Part shown: piece after piece, positions 1 through 11,683 of the stretch
Numbering within the stretch: position 1 is the stretch's first letter
Layout of the letters: each line of letters opens with the position of its first letter
From: Planctomycetaceae bacterium
Lineage (GTDB): Bacteria; Planctomycetota; Planctomycetia; Planctomycetales; Planctomycetaceae
Length of the DNA: 64,000 nt
Assembly (NCBI GenBank): GCA_018699955.1
Contig: JABISG010000074.1
Span: 124,001 to 188,000, forward strand
Direction: 5' to 3'
Notes under the pieces: model-generated
What the model was told of the DNA's origin: nothing
Database searches by the model: none
Seen by the model: the letters and a program-made list of their open reading frames with translations, nothing else
Position numbers and translations under genes: made by a program

Positions 1-2
1 AT

Positions 3-1556
<1,554 letters not shown>

Positions 1557-1571
1557 TGTGGAGTGCTCGTT

Positions 1572-1602
1572 CGATCCCACGGGCCGCAGCCCGTAGGCTT
1601 TT
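1572..1602. repeat. Intergenic palindromic repeat, ACGGGC family
   Basis: A GC-rich imperfect palindrome of the form GATCCCACGGGC..GCCCGTaGGCTTTT. Related copies lie at 30101-30131 and 31220-31250, and a decayed one perhaps at 49727-49756. Here it separates two genes that are normally one. Confidence 0.6.
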
Positions 1603-1656
1603 TGTGTATTGAACGCGTTTGATTTATTGATGGAATTCTTTGGCGTTGTGATTTTC

Positions 1657-3441
1657 ATGAGTGTTAAGAGACGAACCATTCAGACCGTTTTGTTGGCGCT
1701 CGCTGTGAACGCCATCGTTGTTTTTCCAGCGATGGCCGACAGTGCGGTGCCGGCAATTATGAATCTACTCAAGAGTGGGCGGCTTCCTAAAGAGAGGCTC
1801 GGCACAGTTGTCGAACTGGTTTGCAAGCAGGGCAATGCCGAAGATTTAGGCTACATTTTCGGGCAGGCGCTCAAACCGGATGCCTTCACCAGCAGCACTC
1901 GCGTTTCGGCGCTGCAGAATCTGGCGGCGGCGACCGTCAGCCGCAAAGTGAAACCAGAGGGTGATCTCGCAGGACTTGCCAAGTTGATCCAGCCGGGCGC
2001 ACCGAAGGAGCAGCGCGGTTTGCAGATGGCAGCGATCCGGCTGTGTGGGTTGTGGAAAGTCACCGCAGCCTCTGAGCAGCTACAACAGGTCGCTCTCGGT
2101 AAGTCGACCGACCTCGAATTCCGTCGTGCTGCCATCGATTCGCTGATGCAGGTCGGCGGGAAGACGGCATTGGCGACAGCCGAAAAGCTCGCAGGCTCGG
2201 AATTCCCCAAGCCGCTGCGATATCTTGCGATCGCTGGGATGACCGAACTCGATTTGGACAAGGCAACCTCGTCGGCAGTTGGTGTGTTGCAAGAGACGAA
2301 GACCGATGACGATCCTTCGGCGCTGTTCGCGGCCTTTCTCGATCAAAAAGCGGGACCGGACAAATTGGCGGCGGCCATCGATTCTGGAAAGATCCCACTC
2401 GACGCTGCTCGGCTCGGTCTGCGGTACATGTATTCGATCGGCCGCAGCGATGCGGCGTTGTCGACAGCGCTCTCGAAAGCCGCCGGCATCAATCGCGACG
2501 TCAAACCGTTGACCGAAAAAGAAGTTCAACAACTGGCAGGTGAAGTGCTGACGAGGGGCGACGCCGAGCGCGGTGAAGAGGTCTTCCGGCGAGTCGATGT
2601 CAGCTGCATGAAATGTCACGCCATCAGCAAAGCGGGCGGAGATGTCGGCCCCGACTTGAGCGCACTGGGATCGAGTTCCCCCATCGATTACGTGGTCAAG
2701 TCGATCCTGTTTCCCAATCAGGCAATCAAAGAACAGTACCGCGCTGCGGTTGTGATTACCGTCGAGGGAAAAGTCTTCACCGGCATTGTGAAGGACCGCA
2801 ACGGCGAGCGCATCGTGCTCAAAGAGGCAACCGGCCGCGAACGCATTATCGCGATCGACGACATCGAGGAAGAGGAAGAGGGCAAGTCGTTGATGCCGCA
2901 GGGCTTGACGAAGTTTCTCTCGCACCGGGAACTGGTTGATCTGGTGCGTTTTCTCTCGCTGCTGGGCAAACCCGGGCCGTATGCCATCCGCACGACGCCC
3001 ACCATTCAACGCTGGCGCTCGCTGCGACCGATTCCGCGCGAACTGCTCGCTACGGTTCCCGACGATGTCTCGTTTCCTGCGGTCGTTCTCGAAAACGAGT
3101 CGCTGAATTGGACGTCGGCCTATGGGAAAGTGGACGGCACGCTGCCGTTGGGCGAACTGGTCACGCAAAGCCGAAGCTCCATTCTCTACCTGCAGGGGAC
3201 AGTGAACGTGACGGAAACCGGGCGGGTTGTCTTCCGTCTCAATAACGCGGACGGACTGCACGCCTGGATTGATGACGAAGCTTTCGGTTCGGAGTCATCC
3301 ATCGAAACGAACCTGTCGCGCGGACGACACGCAATCACCCTGCGGATCGACACAACAAAACGGAAGTCGCGTGAATTGAAAGTTGAAGTTGTCAAAGCCG
3401 AGGATTCCGAAGTGGAGTTCACGGTCGTTGGTGGTCGTTGA
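1657..3441 (+). CDS. Secreted HEAT-repeat protein with Pirellula/Verrucomicrobium-type haem-binding domain
   Basis: About 594 residues. I start at 1657 because the protein then opens with a clear signal peptide (basic MSVKRR, hydrophobic core, cleavage near AMADS); the open frame runs further upstream to 1609. Residues 35-300 are helical repeats. Residues 300-450 form a monohaem c-type domain with CMKCH at 317-321, the GPDLSALG segment that follows it in this family, and a late Met (LMPQG) as possible axial ligand. The remaining 140 residues look like a beta-sandwich (PA14/DUF-like). It is expected in the periplasm, taking electrons from the upstream propeller protein, 100 bases away on the same strand. 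The fusion normally seen in this family is split here. Confidence 0.82.
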   Translation: MSVKRRTIQTVLLALAVNAIVVFPAMADSAVPAIMNLLKSGRLPKERLGTVVELVCKQGNAEDLGYIFGQALKPDAFTSSTRVSALQNLAAATVSRKVKPEGDLAGLAKLIQPGAPKEQRGLQMAAIRLCGLWKVTAASEQLQQVALGKSTDLEFRRAAIDSLMQVGGKTALATAEKLAGSEFPKPLRYLAIAGMTELDLDKATSSAVGVLQETKTDDDPSALFAAFLDQKAGPDKLAAAIDSGKIPLDAARLGLRYMYSIGRSDAALSTALSKAAGINRDVKPLTEKEVQQLAGEVLTRGDAERGEEVFRRVDVSCMKCHAISKAGGDVGPDLSALGSSSPIDYVVKSILFPNQAIKEQYRAAVVITVEGKVFTGIVKDRNGERIVLKEATGRERIIAIDDIEEEEEGKSLMPQGLTKFLSHRELVDLVRFLSLLGKPGPYAIRTTPTIQRWRSLRPIPRELLATVPDDVSFPAVVLENESLNWTSAYGKVDGTLPLGELVTQSRSSILYLQGTVNVTETGRVVFRLNNADGLHAWIDDEAFGSESSIETNLSRGRHAITLRIDTTKRKSRELKVEVVKAEDSEVEFTVVGGR

Positions 3442-3559
3442 CATGGAACTCTTTTCTCGGCGATTGCGACTGATTTCGTGATCCGAAACCGAGCAAATCG
3501 CGTTCACAGAGAGACGGGCCGTGCACGGCGGCCGACAATAACTCGAAAGGCGCGAATCG

Positions 3560-4720
3560 ATGGCTCTGCCGGAAGAATCACACAAGGGCGAAACACACGA
3601 GACAAACCTGCTTCCGGAAGGTCTCGTCGGTCGTCCTCTGAGTCCGACCGAAACCGATGAACCGCTCGATCTGGATGAGTCGAACGCTGGCTCGGCGCTC
3701 GGGCGGTTTCTCGTCTACGGTCTTTCGCTTCCTGAACGCACCGTGCGCAGCACCGTCTGTCTGGCGGCAGGAGCCGCAACCGAAGCGGCCGCGTTTCTGG
3801 TGCCGCAGGCGTTTCACGATTCGAAGACCTACGAACTTGTCGTGAAGCAATCGTTGAAGTTTCTGACGACCGAAGTCGGGGGGGTCGCAGAACCGGAAGA
3901 CGAGGAAAAGACTCCCGACGATTTCATGGCACGCAAAGCGGTCGGCAACTTTGTCGATATGGCCGGTCTGGCGACGCTGCACGTTTCCCCGGTGTGGTTC
4001 ATGGCGATTCTCAGCGACGTTGCCTATGGGTCTCAGGTGTATGTTCTCGAACTGGCAAAGGAGTTGAAGGAGCAGGGTCTGATCGACGACACCTCGACAA
4101 TTCATCACGTTGACGATGTGCTGGAAGCCGTGAAGAAATCATCCGGTGAGGCGGCCGGTTTATTCGACCGGCCACCGCTTTCGGTCGAACAGTTGAAAGA
4201 ATCACTCGACAACACGCGCACCACCATCAAATCGGCCGACTACACCCGTGTGCTGCCCGAAGCGGAGTTGACGAAATACTGGAGCGAGATGCGCGAGGTT
4301 GCGGCAAAGGAAGATGTGAGCCTGCTCGGCGTCTCCGGCGCATTGACAATGCATACGCTGGGCAAAGTGAGTACCGTTTCCGCCGGTGCACTGACCGGTG
4401 TGAAGGTAGTCGGCGGACTCTTCAGCCGCCACGTGGTGGGCCATTACATGACTTCGCTGGAATCCGTTCGCGAGCGAGGGTTCTATGAAGTCGTCCGCGA
4501 ATCCTCAGGGCCTTACGTTGGTGCGGTCTGGAATAACTTCTCGGCGGACACGGAAACCTGGACCGAACAGCTAGTCAACGGAAAACTCTTGAACAAAGCG
4601 GCCGACGTGGTTGGCGGTTGGCTTGGCGGCAAGGATCAGGCAGCGGAAGCACCCCCTTCAGATGCAACCCAACCTCAGCCCGATGCCGAACCGCCGACAG
4701 ACAGCGCCGAGACATCCTGA
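3560..4720 (+). CDS. Conserved hypothetical protein, possibly membrane-associated
   Basis: 386 residues, family not recognised. The N-terminal 40 residues are acidic and low-complexity. The middle holds amphipathic or weakly hydrophobic helices around residues 60-85, 140-160 and 255-290 (rich in G, A and V), and the last 30 residues are a P/E/D/Q-rich tail. No signal peptide or catalytic motif is evident. AAAGG lies about nine bases before the ATG and supports this start. It stands alone, 118 bases after the haem-domain gene, with a 311-base gap downstream. A loose likeness to phasin- or EcsC-like proteins crossed my mind but I cannot support it. Confidence 0.7.
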   Translation: MALPEESHKGETHETNLLPEGLVGRPLSPTETDEPLDLDESNAGSALGRFLVYGLSLPERTVRSTVCLAAGAATEAAAFLVPQAFHDSKTYELVVKQSLKFLTTEVGGVAEPEDEEKTPDDFMARKAVGNFVDMAGLATLHVSPVWFMAILSDVAYGSQVYVLELAKELKEQGLIDDTSTIHHVDDVLEAVKKSSGEAAGLFDRPPLSVEQLKESLDNTRTTIKSADYTRVLPEAELTKYWSEMREVAAKEDVSLLGVSGALTMHTLGKVSTVSAGALTGVKVVGGLFSRHVVGHYMTSLESVRERGFYEVVRESSGPYVGAVWNNFSADTETWTEQLVNGKLLNKAADVVGGWLGGKDQAAEAPPSDATQPQPDAEPPTDSAETS

Positions 4721-5031
4721 GAGACGGTTTCTTGGCTTTGATTCAGCTTCCGTTGGCGAAGTTTTCCCACCAAAGTGATCTCTCGCAGAAAACCGACGAT
4801 TCAGCGCTGGAATTCGCTGTGACGGTTGCCTATTATGCTGGGTTTGGTTCTGTAAACATTCGTGCGCAGGTTGGTCCTGCGGCCTCGGCGAGTAGATGGC
4901 GCTCGGCTGGCTTCGCTCTCGCAGAGGCTTGTGACCTGCCGAGTCAGTTGGACTGTTTGTGAATGCCGAACCGCCGACGTCCTGCGTCGGCCAATGCTCT
5001 TCCCACGACGTTACTTACCTGAGACTTCACC
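4721..5031. other. Intergenic region, no gene seen
   Basis: The open frames here have no recognisable protein content. A short hairpin (GCCGACG / CGTCGGC) lies at about 4971-4990. Otherwise nothing is seen beyond a presumable promoter for the next gene. Confidence 0.5.
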
Positions 5032-6066
5032 ATGCTCTTGATCGTTTTGCGGTGCCTTTATTTTATTGTTTGTGCAGGCGCCACCGCCACATTTGTCAGC
5101 CAGGGTGCGCCGAGAATCGAGATCGGCCCGCTGGTCATCGGCAATGAACTCGTCCTGTTCGGCATTTTCATGCTGTTGTCACAGGTTGTGACGATTGTTG
5201 ACATCCTGTTGCCTCGCAAACGAATCGAGGTGATCTCGTCGATCTATTTTGGATTGCTGGTCGGAGTGTTGCTGAGCTATTTGCTCATTCAAGCTTTGTC
5301 ACCGGTAATTGAAGGCTCGCCGCATCGCAACACAGTCGTGATGCTGACCGCGTTGATCTTGCCGTATTTCTGTATTTCACTGCTATTACAAACGAAGGAC
5401 GACTTTCGGTTTGTCATTCCGTACATTGAGTTCGTTCGAGAACTCAAGGGGGGACGTCCGATGGTGATCGACTCCAGCGCGCTGATTGACGGGCGCATTT
5501 CGGACATGGCCGAGACGAACATTCTCGATACTCAATTGGTGGTGCCGCAATTTGTGCTGCAAGAGGTGCAGGATATTGCCGACAGCCGCGATAAGAACCG
5601 TCGCAGCCGTGGCCGCCGCGGGTTGGATATGCTCAGCAAGCTGCAGAACAACCCGAAAATGGACGTGCGAATGCACGAAGCGAGAAAGAGTGATTACAAA
5701 GGTCTGCCGGTCGATCAATGCCTGGTGGCGCTTGCCAAGCAACTGGGTGGCCGCATTATGACCAACGACTTCAACCTGAATAAAGTGGCCGGCGTGCAGG
5801 GAATTGACGTCGTGAATTTGAACGACATCGCTAATGCCTTGAAACCACGGTATCTGCCCGGCGAGCGGCTACATATCAAGATCCTCAAGGAAGGGGAATC
5901 TCAAGGGCAGGGCGTGGGATATCTGGACGACGGAACGATGGTCGTTTGCGAGCAGACGAGCCATCTCGTCGGCAACGACATCGACGTGATTGTGACCAGC
6001 GTGCTGCAAAGCAGTGCCGGCCGCATGATGTTCGGCCGTCAGGTCAACAATTCCGATCGGAGTTGA
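5032..6066 (+). CDS. Membrane-anchored PIN and TRAM domain protein (YacL-like)
   Basis: 344 residues. Four hydrophobic segments cover residues 1-125. A PIN nuclease-like domain follows from VIDSSALIDGR, with candidate acidic metal ligands in VIDSS, VDQCLV and TNDFNL. A C-terminal TRAM domain (roughly 280-340) contains GQGVGYLDDGTMVV. This architecture matches the Bacillus YacL group, in which a TRAM RNA-binding module is joined to a PIN nuclease at the membrane. A role in RNA cleavage or binding is inferred from the family; the RNA target is unknown. The gene converges on argS, with only five bases between the stop codons. Confidence 0.85.
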   Translation: MLLIVLRCLYFIVCAGATATFVSQGAPRIEIGPLVIGNELVLFGIFMLLSQVVTIVDILLPRKRIEVISSIYFGLLVGVLLSYLLIQALSPVIEGSPHRNTVVMLTALILPYFCISLLLQTKDDFRFVIPYIEFVRELKGGRPMVIDSSALIDGRISDMAETNILDTQLVVPQFVLQEVQDIADSRDKNRRSRGRRGLDMLSKLQNNPKMDVRMHEARKSDYKGLPVDQCLVALAKQLGGRIMTNDFNLNKVAGVQGIDVVNLNDIANALKPRYLPGERLHIKILKEGESQGQGVGYLDDGTMVVCEQTSHLVGNDIDVIVTSVLQSSAGRMMFGRQVNNSDRS

Positions 6067-6071
6067 TCGGG

Positions 6072-8048
6072 TTACATTCGCTCGGTTGTTTGAATGCCGA
6101 GCAACTGCAGCCCCTGCGCGAGAACCCTTGCCGTCAGATCGCACAATTTCAGACGACTGGTTCGCAACTCGTCCGTCTCGGCTTTTAAGACGGGGCATTC
6201 GGCAAAGAATGTGCTGAAGCTGTTGGCGGTCGCAAACAGATAGTCGGTGAGAATATTCGGCCGGTAATCGAAGACAACCGAATCGATCGCCTCGGAAAAA
6301 CGACTCAGTTGCACGGCCAGCGCCCGCTCGGTATCGCTGGCCAATTCAATTGCCACCGGTGAGCTGCGGACCGTTTCGCGATCGACATTCCCTCTGCGAA
6401 AGATGCCGCACACTCGTGCGTAGGCGTACTGCATGTACGTCGCTGTATCGCCGGTGTTGGCAAGCATTTTGTCCCAACTGAACACGTAGTCGCTTTCGCG
6501 ATTGTGCCGCAAGTCGGCGTACTTAATTCCGCCAACGCCGACGATTTCTGCAACCGCTGCCCGTTCGTCTTCAGCACGCTCGGGAGCGGGGTTTCCGTCC
6601 GCGTCCTTCTTTGTCTGATCGTTTTCATCGACAATCGCCCGCGCGCGGACGACCGCTTCGTCGATCAGACTTTCCAGCCCGACGGTATCGCCCGAGCGTG
6701 TCTTGAAGGGACGGCGGTCGTTCCCCAGAATCGTCCCGAAACTCACATGACGCAATTCGGTGTCGCTGTAGCCCCACTTGTTTGCTGCGCTGAACAGTAA
6801 CTTGAAGTGTTCGCCCTGCCGCGCATCGACAACGTACAGGATCACATCGGCCTGGAACTTTTCGACGCGGTGTTTGATCGTCGCCAAGTCGGTCGTTGCA
6901 TAGGTGAAGGCACCGTCGGTCTTCTGCACGATAAACGGTGCGGCGTTCCCTTCCAGAAACACGCAGACCGCCCCTTCGCTTTCGGTGGCGATGCCTTTCT
7001 GTTTCAGGTCGGCGACGACATCGGCCAGCAGAGGATTGTAGTAGCTTTCGCCCAGGCTCTCATCGAAATGAATATCGAGCCGGTCGTACATCGACTGCAG
7101 GGCGGCGAGGCATTGCGGGATGAAATCGTTCCATAGCCGATTGTTCTCTTCATCACCGGCATGCAACTTGGCCGTTTCCTGGCGTGCGCGATCGGCAATG
7201 TCGGGACAGGATTCTGCCAGCGCTTTCAATGCCGAATCATTGTCGACCGCTTCGATTTTCTTCTCGCTTTCACCAATTGCCTGTTTCAGTTCACCCAATT
7301 CCGATCGTGCTTTGCCGAGCGCCTTGCGGGCTTTCTTGTCAGCAGGATCGGCTGCAGCTTCGGTTGACTCTACTGCCTGTTGGTTTTCGCCCAATGTCTC
7401 GCGCATTGTCGGCAGACGCGCCTTGGTCGCATGGTAGTCCGATAATTGACTCACCAGACGGTAGAGCCTCGCCAGTTCGCCAACCGGGTCTGACGCATAT
7501 GCCGTCTCATCCAGGAAGTTCTTGAAGCCGAAGATGATCATGCCGAACTGCGTACCCCAATCGCCGATGTGATTATCGCCGATGACTTTGTGGCCCAGAA
7601 AGCTGAGGACGCGGCAAAGCGAGTCGCCGATGACCGAACTGCGCAGATGGCCGACGTGCATCGGCTTGGCGACGTTGGGAGCTGAGAAATCGACGACGAA
7701 CGTCCGTGGAGCAACGGTCGGTGCAACGCCCAGTCGCTCATCGCCGGCCAACCGGTTCACGTGCTGCTGCAACCAGTCGTTTTTGAGCCGCAGGTTGATG
7801 AACCCCGGACCGGCAATGTCTGGTTCTTCGCAGAGGTCGGCAACATCCAACCGTTCGACGATTTGGGCGGCGAGTTCGCGAGGATTGGTCTTCGTTTTCT
7901 TGGCCAAGGGCATGGCGCAGTTGGCCTGGAAGTCACCAAACTTTGCGTCCTGCGATGGGCGGACCAAATTGGCGAACGACGCAGGATCGTCGGCGAATTC
8001 TTGCAGAGCCGTTTTGAAACGCGACCGGAGTTCACGGAGAATATTCAT
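6072..8048 (-). CDS. argS: Arginyl-tRNA synthetase
   Basis: 658 residues. Class I aminoacyl-tRNA synthetase that charges tRNA-Arg in the cytoplasm. The HIGH signature appears as HVGH (131-134) within SAPNVAKPMHVGHLRSS, preceded by the ArgRS N-terminal Add-1 region. The C-terminus ends in the typical anticodon-domain segment LGIQTTERM. Most bacterial ArgRS are 550-600 residues. The extra length here is a charged, Ala/Glu/Lys-rich, probably coiled-coil insertion at roughly residues 205-290, between the Rossmann core and the KMSKS-like loop (FKTRSGDT). It is the last gene of a minus-strand group hppA-rsfS-argS. Confidence 0.96.
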   Translation of the reverse strand: MNILRELRSRFKTALQEFADDPASFANLVRPSQDAKFGDFQANCAMPLAKKTKTNPRELAAQIVERLDVADLCEEPDIAGPGFINLRLKNDWLQQHVNRLAGDERLGVAPTVAPRTFVVDFSAPNVAKPMHVGHLRSSVIGDSLCRVLSFLGHKVIGDNHIGDWGTQFGMIIFGFKNFLDETAYASDPVGELARLYRLVSQLSDYHATKARLPTMRETLGENQQAVESTEAAADPADKKARKALGKARSELGELKQAIGESEKKIEAVDNDSALKALAESCPDIADRARQETAKLHAGDEENNRLWNDFIPQCLAALQSMYDRLDIHFDESLGESYYNPLLADVVADLKQKGIATESEGAVCVFLEGNAAPFIVQKTDGAFTYATTDLATIKHRVEKFQADVILYVVDARQGEHFKLLFSAANKWGYSDTELRHVSFGTILGNDRRPFKTRSGDTVGLESLIDEAVVRARAIVDENDQTKKDADGNPAPERAEDERAAVAEIVGVGGIKYADLRHNRESDYVFSWDKMLANTGDTATYMQYAYARVCGIFRRGNVDRETVRSSPVAIELASDTERALAVQLSRFSEAIDSVVFDYRPNILTDYLFATANSFSTFFAECPVLKAETDELRTSRLKLCDLTARVLAQGLQLLGIQTTERM

Positions 8049-8110
8049 GGAAGTCCACGAAAGAGGATAGAAGTCCGAGTCCGCTTTTGCAGCGTCGAAA
8101 ATTCAAGGTG

Positions 8111-8128
8111 CCGCTAAACCGCAAGCGG
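8111..8128. repeat. Short palindromic repeat, CCGCTAAACCGCAAGCGG family
   Basis: CCGCTAAACCGCAAGCGG; near-identical copies lie at 19261-19279, 37892-37910 and 61020-61036. It falls between rsfS and argS. Confidence 0.6.
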
Positions 8129-8132
8129 ACGA

Positions 8133-8579
8133 CTACGGTCGATCCTGATTCTGGTCTTTCCAATCAACTTGCTTTGCGTCGGCCCACAGGTGTTCGAGGT
8201 CGTACAGTTCGCGGGTTTCGGGGGTGAAGACGTGCAGCACGATGTCGCCGTAATCGTGCAGCACCCACGAGGTTCCTTCACGACCTTCGCGTCCCAGCCG
8301 GCTGGAACCTTCGGCCTTCAACACACGATCAACTTCGTCGGCAATGGCGTTCATTTGCCGCTTGCTGGCAGCGGTGGTGATGACGAAGAAATCGAGGATC
8401 GGCGTCACCGACGTGAGGTCGAGAACCAGCGTATCTTCCCCGCGGTATTCGTCGGCAATTTGTGCACAACGAATTGCATGAGCAAGACTGCGTTCCAGGC
8501 CGGCGCACGGCGCCACCGGTTTACCGGGTTCGTCGCTGATGGCGGCTCTCCGCTCGTTGGTTTTCTGCGTTGTCTGCAT
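8133..8579 (-). CDS. rsfS: Ribosomal silencing factor RsfS (Iojap family)
   Basis: 148 residues. RsfS binds ribosomal protein uL14 and blocks joining of the 30S and 50S subunits when growth slows. The family core is plain: LVLDLTSVTPILDFFVI, then the SKRQMNAIADEV helix, then GREGREGTSWVLHDYGDIVLHVF and a C-terminal YDLEHLWADA. A 45-residue N-terminal extension precedes the domain, so translation might begin later. It lies 58 bases downstream of hppA and 84 bases upstream of argS on the same strand, so the three may be co-transcribed. Confidence 0.94.
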   Translation of the reverse strand: MQTTQKTNERRAAISDEPGKPVAPCAGLERSLAHAIRCAQIADEYRGEDTLVLDLTSVTPILDFFVITTAASKRQMNAIADEVDRVLKAEGSSRLGREGREGTSWVLHDYGDIVLHVFTPETRELYDLEHLWADAKQVDWKDQNQDRP

Positions 8580-8637
8580 CGGGTCTGCCGTTCATTTTCT
8601 GATCGGCAGGCCGGACACGACAACCGATGACGATCTG

Positions 8638-11289
8638 TTAGAAGAGGTTTTGAATTGTGTATTGGACAACGAGTCCCGCAAACACAACCGATACCATACT
8701 CATCAGTTTGATGAGAATGTTCAAGCTCGGCCCACTGGTATCTTTGAACGGATCGCCCACCGTATCGCCCACGACGGTCGCTTTGTGCGCTTCGGTTCCC
8801 TTGCCGCCATGTGCACCCGCTTCGACGTACTTCTTGGCGTTGTCCCAAGAGCCGCCCGCGTTGGCCATAAAGATGGCAACGGCGAAACCGGATGTCAGTC
8901 CACCGGCCAGCATGCCCATCACGCCTTCAACACCGAGCAATAGACCAACGCCAATCGGCCCGCAGATACCCAACAGGGCGGGGACCATCATTTCCTTCTG
9001 GGCTGCCGCCGTGCTGATATCGACACAGGCTGCATACTCGGGTTCGGCGGTTCCTTCCATAATCCCGGTGATCTCACGAAATTGTCGCCTGACCTCTTCC
9101 ACCATGGCATTCGCTGCCCGACCGACCGCTTTCATGGTCATGGCACAGAACACAAACGCTAACATCACGCCCATGAACATCCCGACGAGTACCTTGGGAT
9201 TCATGATGGTGACGTTGTAGTAGCGGACAAAATCGGGAATGGTAGCATCGCCGTTGGCAACCACCTTGTCATTGTCGAGGAGTGCCTGAAGATTGATTGT
9301 GATGGGGGCGCGATCCTTATCGACGAGAACGCTTCCCACCGGAGCGCTCTTGATTGTCAGCAGATCCTGATCTTTGTTGAGTACCTTGGATGATGCCGGA
9401 AAGATCAGAAAAACAGAGGGATGCTGATCGCCCTGCTCCTTATATGCCAAAGCGGTCCGACTGAGGAGAAACACCTTGGCATGAGCCATGTCGTCCGACG
9501 CTCCGCCATTGTTCATGACTTCCTCGACGGCAGGTTTCTCAGCCCAATGGTCGAAACCGACGCGGACTTCTTCGACATACGCGGCGAGCAAGGCCAAGGC
9601 GGTCAATGCGGCCGAACCGATGGCGAAGCCCTTGCCGGTGGCGGCCGTCGTATTTCCAAGACTGTCGAGTGCGTCGGTCCGCTCGCGAACGATTGGTTCC
9701 AGTTCGCTCATTTGGGCGTTGCCGCCCGCGTTGTCGGCAATTGGCCCGTAAGCGTCGGTCGCCAGCGTGATACCCAGGGTACTCAACATGCCGACGGCAG
9801 CAACGGCGACACCGTACAGCCCCATCGCAAAGAAGTCTGGATTGGTAAATCCACTGAGACCCACACAACTTCCGAACGCCGCCAGAATGGCGACGCCGAT
9901 AACGACGATTGGCACCCACACGCTGAACAACCCTTCCGCAATTCCAGCGATAATGACCGTCGCCGGTCCGCCCTTCGATTGGTCGGCAATTCGTTTGGTC
10001 GGTGCGTACTCTTCGCTTGTCGAATATTCGGTCCATTTCCCGATGATGGTTCCGGCAATCAGTCCAATCACAATTGCGCCAAACACGCCAAACAGGGACT
10101 CTCCAACGCGGTACTTTGTTGTAGCTTCTTCCAATGTCGTCATCCCGTCGGGTAATGTCACTTTCGACGGCCCAACCAGGAACATGTAGACCAGTCCGGC
10201 GGCGGCCACCGCAACCAGCACACTACTGCCATCAATGCCGCGGGCCAACGCCTTCAGCAGGTTACGCTGCGAAGCGCCTTCTTCAGTGCGAACGAGATAG
10301 ATGCCGATAATGGACACCAGAATTCCGACACCGGCCAACACCATCGGCAGCAGCAACATGTTGTACTGCATTTCCGGCCAGCCGCGGTAAGCGGCGACGC
10401 CGAGTGCGGCACTGGCGAGGATCGATCCACAATAGGATTCGTACAAGTCGGCACCCATGCCGGCGACATCGCCGACGTTGTCGCCGACGTTGTCGGCGAT
10501 GGTGGCGGGGTTCCGCACATCGTCTTCGGGAATGCCGGCTTCGACTTTACCGACGAGGTCGGCACCGACATCGGCCGCTTTGGTGAAGATACCGCCGCCG
10601 ACACGTGCAAAGAGTGCCTGACTGCTCGCTCCCATGCCGAAGCAGAGCATGGTGACGGTAATTTCGGTCAGCTCCATTCCCCAGATCCAGTTCAGAAAAC
10701 CGAACCAGAGGCAGATATCCAACAGACCCAGGCCAACCACAACCAGCCCCATCACCGCGCCACTGCGAAAGGCGACCTGCAGGCCCTGGTTAAGCGAGTT
10801 CATTGCACCTTGTGCAGTACGGGAACTGGCCAGAGTGGCGGTCTTCATGCCGAACCAGCCGGCCACACCAGAGAAAAATCCACCGGTGAGAAACGCGAAT
10901 GGCACCCATTTCGACTGGGCTCCGAAGCCGAAAGCAACGACGGCCAGCAACACGCAGGTGATGGCAAAGAAGACGGCAACAACTTTGTATTGCCGCGTGA
11001 GATAGGCGTCGGCTCCGTCGCGGACGTGCTGGGCGATCCGGACCATTGTCTCGTTGCCCTCGTCCTGGGCAACCATCCACTTGAAGAACTTGAATGCAAA
11101 GATCAGGGCGATAACCGAACCGACAATCGCGATGGTAAAGCCAAGATAAACCGGCCCTTGATCGACATCTTTGGCATACACTCCTTCGGCGGCAACTGCG
11201 GCGTTGGAACAGAGCGTCAGAATTGCTCCGGTCAACAAAAAGCCCCTTAACTTGCCATCCATTTGTCGCAAGCGCTTGATCAAATTCAT
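8638..11289 (-). CDS. hppA: Membrane-bound ion-translocating inorganic pyrophosphatase
   Basis: About 883 residues. It couples pyrophosphate hydrolysis to pumping of H+ or Na+ across the membrane. Hallmarks are [11 protein letters not shown] (residues 240-250), [25 protein letters not shown] ligands just after it, and the C-terminal [24 protein letters not shown]. The GNTTAA segment has Ala where K+-independent enzymes carry Lys, which points to the K+-dependent class. I start at 11289; the frame upstream has no protein-like content and from here there is a signal-like hydrophobic segment ending at AVAAEG. About 100 extra residues (roughly 575-695, DNA 9205-9570) sit between two conserved helices where the family has a short loop. 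Confidence 0.95.
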   Translation of the reverse strand: MNLIKRLRQMDGKLRGFLLTGAILTLCSNAAVAAEGVYAKDVDQGPVYLGFTIAIVGSVIALIFAFKFFKWMVAQDEGNETMVRIAQHVRDGADAYLTRQYKVVAVFFAITCVLLAVVAFGFGAQSKWVPFAFLTGGFFSGVAGWFGMKTATLASSRTAQGAMNSLNQGLQVAFRSGAVMGLVVVGLGLLDICLWFGFLNWIWGMELTEITVTMLCFGMGASSQALFARVGGGIFTKAADVGADLVGKVEAGIPEDDVRNPATIADNVGDNVGDVAGMGADLYESYCGSILASAALGVAAYRGWPEMQYNMLLLPMVLAGVGILVSIIGIYLVRTEEGASQRNLLKALARGIDGSSVLVAVAAAGLVYMFLVGPSKVTLPDGMTTLEEATTKYRVGESLFGVFGAIVIGLIAGTIIGKWTEYSTSEEYAPTKRIADQSKGGPATVIIAGIAEGLFSVWVPIVVIGVAILAAFGSCVGLSGFTNPDFFAMGLYGVAVAAVGMLSTLGITLATDAYGPIADNAGGNAQMSELEPIVRERTDALDSLGNTTAATGKGFAIGSAALTALALLAAYVEEVRVGFDHWAEKPAVEEVMNNGGASDDMAHAKVFLLSRTALAYKEQGDQHPSVFLIFPASSKVLNKDQDLLTIKSAPVGSVLVDKDRAPITINLQALLDNDKVVANGDATIPDFVRYYNVTIMNPKVLVGMFMGVMLAFVFCAMTMKAVGRAANAMVEEVRRQFREITGIMEGTAEPEYAACVDISTAAAQKEMMVPALLGICGPIGVGLLLGVEGVMGMLAGGLTSGFAVAIFMANAGGSWDNAKKYVEAGAHGGKGTEAHKATVVGDTVGDPFKDTSGPSLNILIKLMSMVSVVFAGLVVQYTIQNLF

Positions 11290-11683
11290 CCTCAGAGTCG
11301 TCCTTCGTTGAGTGGAGCAAGAACCACTTTTTTGATTGGACCGGCCGCTACACGCCGCCGGAAAGTCCGCCTGCGCGGCAGATGTCAAAGCCGCGCCATC
11401 AATCCCGTTTTGCTCAGTCTGCCCTGTTTTCCTGTCTAATATCTGGCGGAGTGTACCGGCCGCGCCAATCGTTTGTCAACAAAGTTGAACGGGCGTTGGC
11501 AGTGATGTCGGAAAATCGCGAGAAGCGCATGGTGAGCCCCAAGAGTGTGGGGTCTCGGCGCGATTGGAAGGGGCCGTTGGGGACACCAAGCAGCTATCGG
11601 CTGCCCGATCACAGGAAAGGATCGCCAAGACGCGGGCTGCACGAAGTGCCACCGCGCCGGACTTCAGGCGGGGGGTTTCCGTC
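11290..11683. other. Intergenic region, no gene seen
   Basis: 394 bases between hppA and the stop codon of the next minus-strand gene. Short open frames on both strands are Arg/Pro/Ser-rich and lack protein-like composition. It presumably carries the hppA promoter, but no clear -35/-10 pair was found. Confidence 0.45.

Noticed and set aside
2080..3261. Long minus-strand open frame (393 codons) opposite the haem-domain gene
   Set aside because: It is fully antisense to a recognisable gene and its translation is Arg/Gln/His-rich without domains.
4618..4962. Plus-strand frame of 114 codons overlapping the end of the 3560-4720 gene
   Set aside because: Mostly in an intergenic stretch, with no ribosome-binding site and low-complexity translation.
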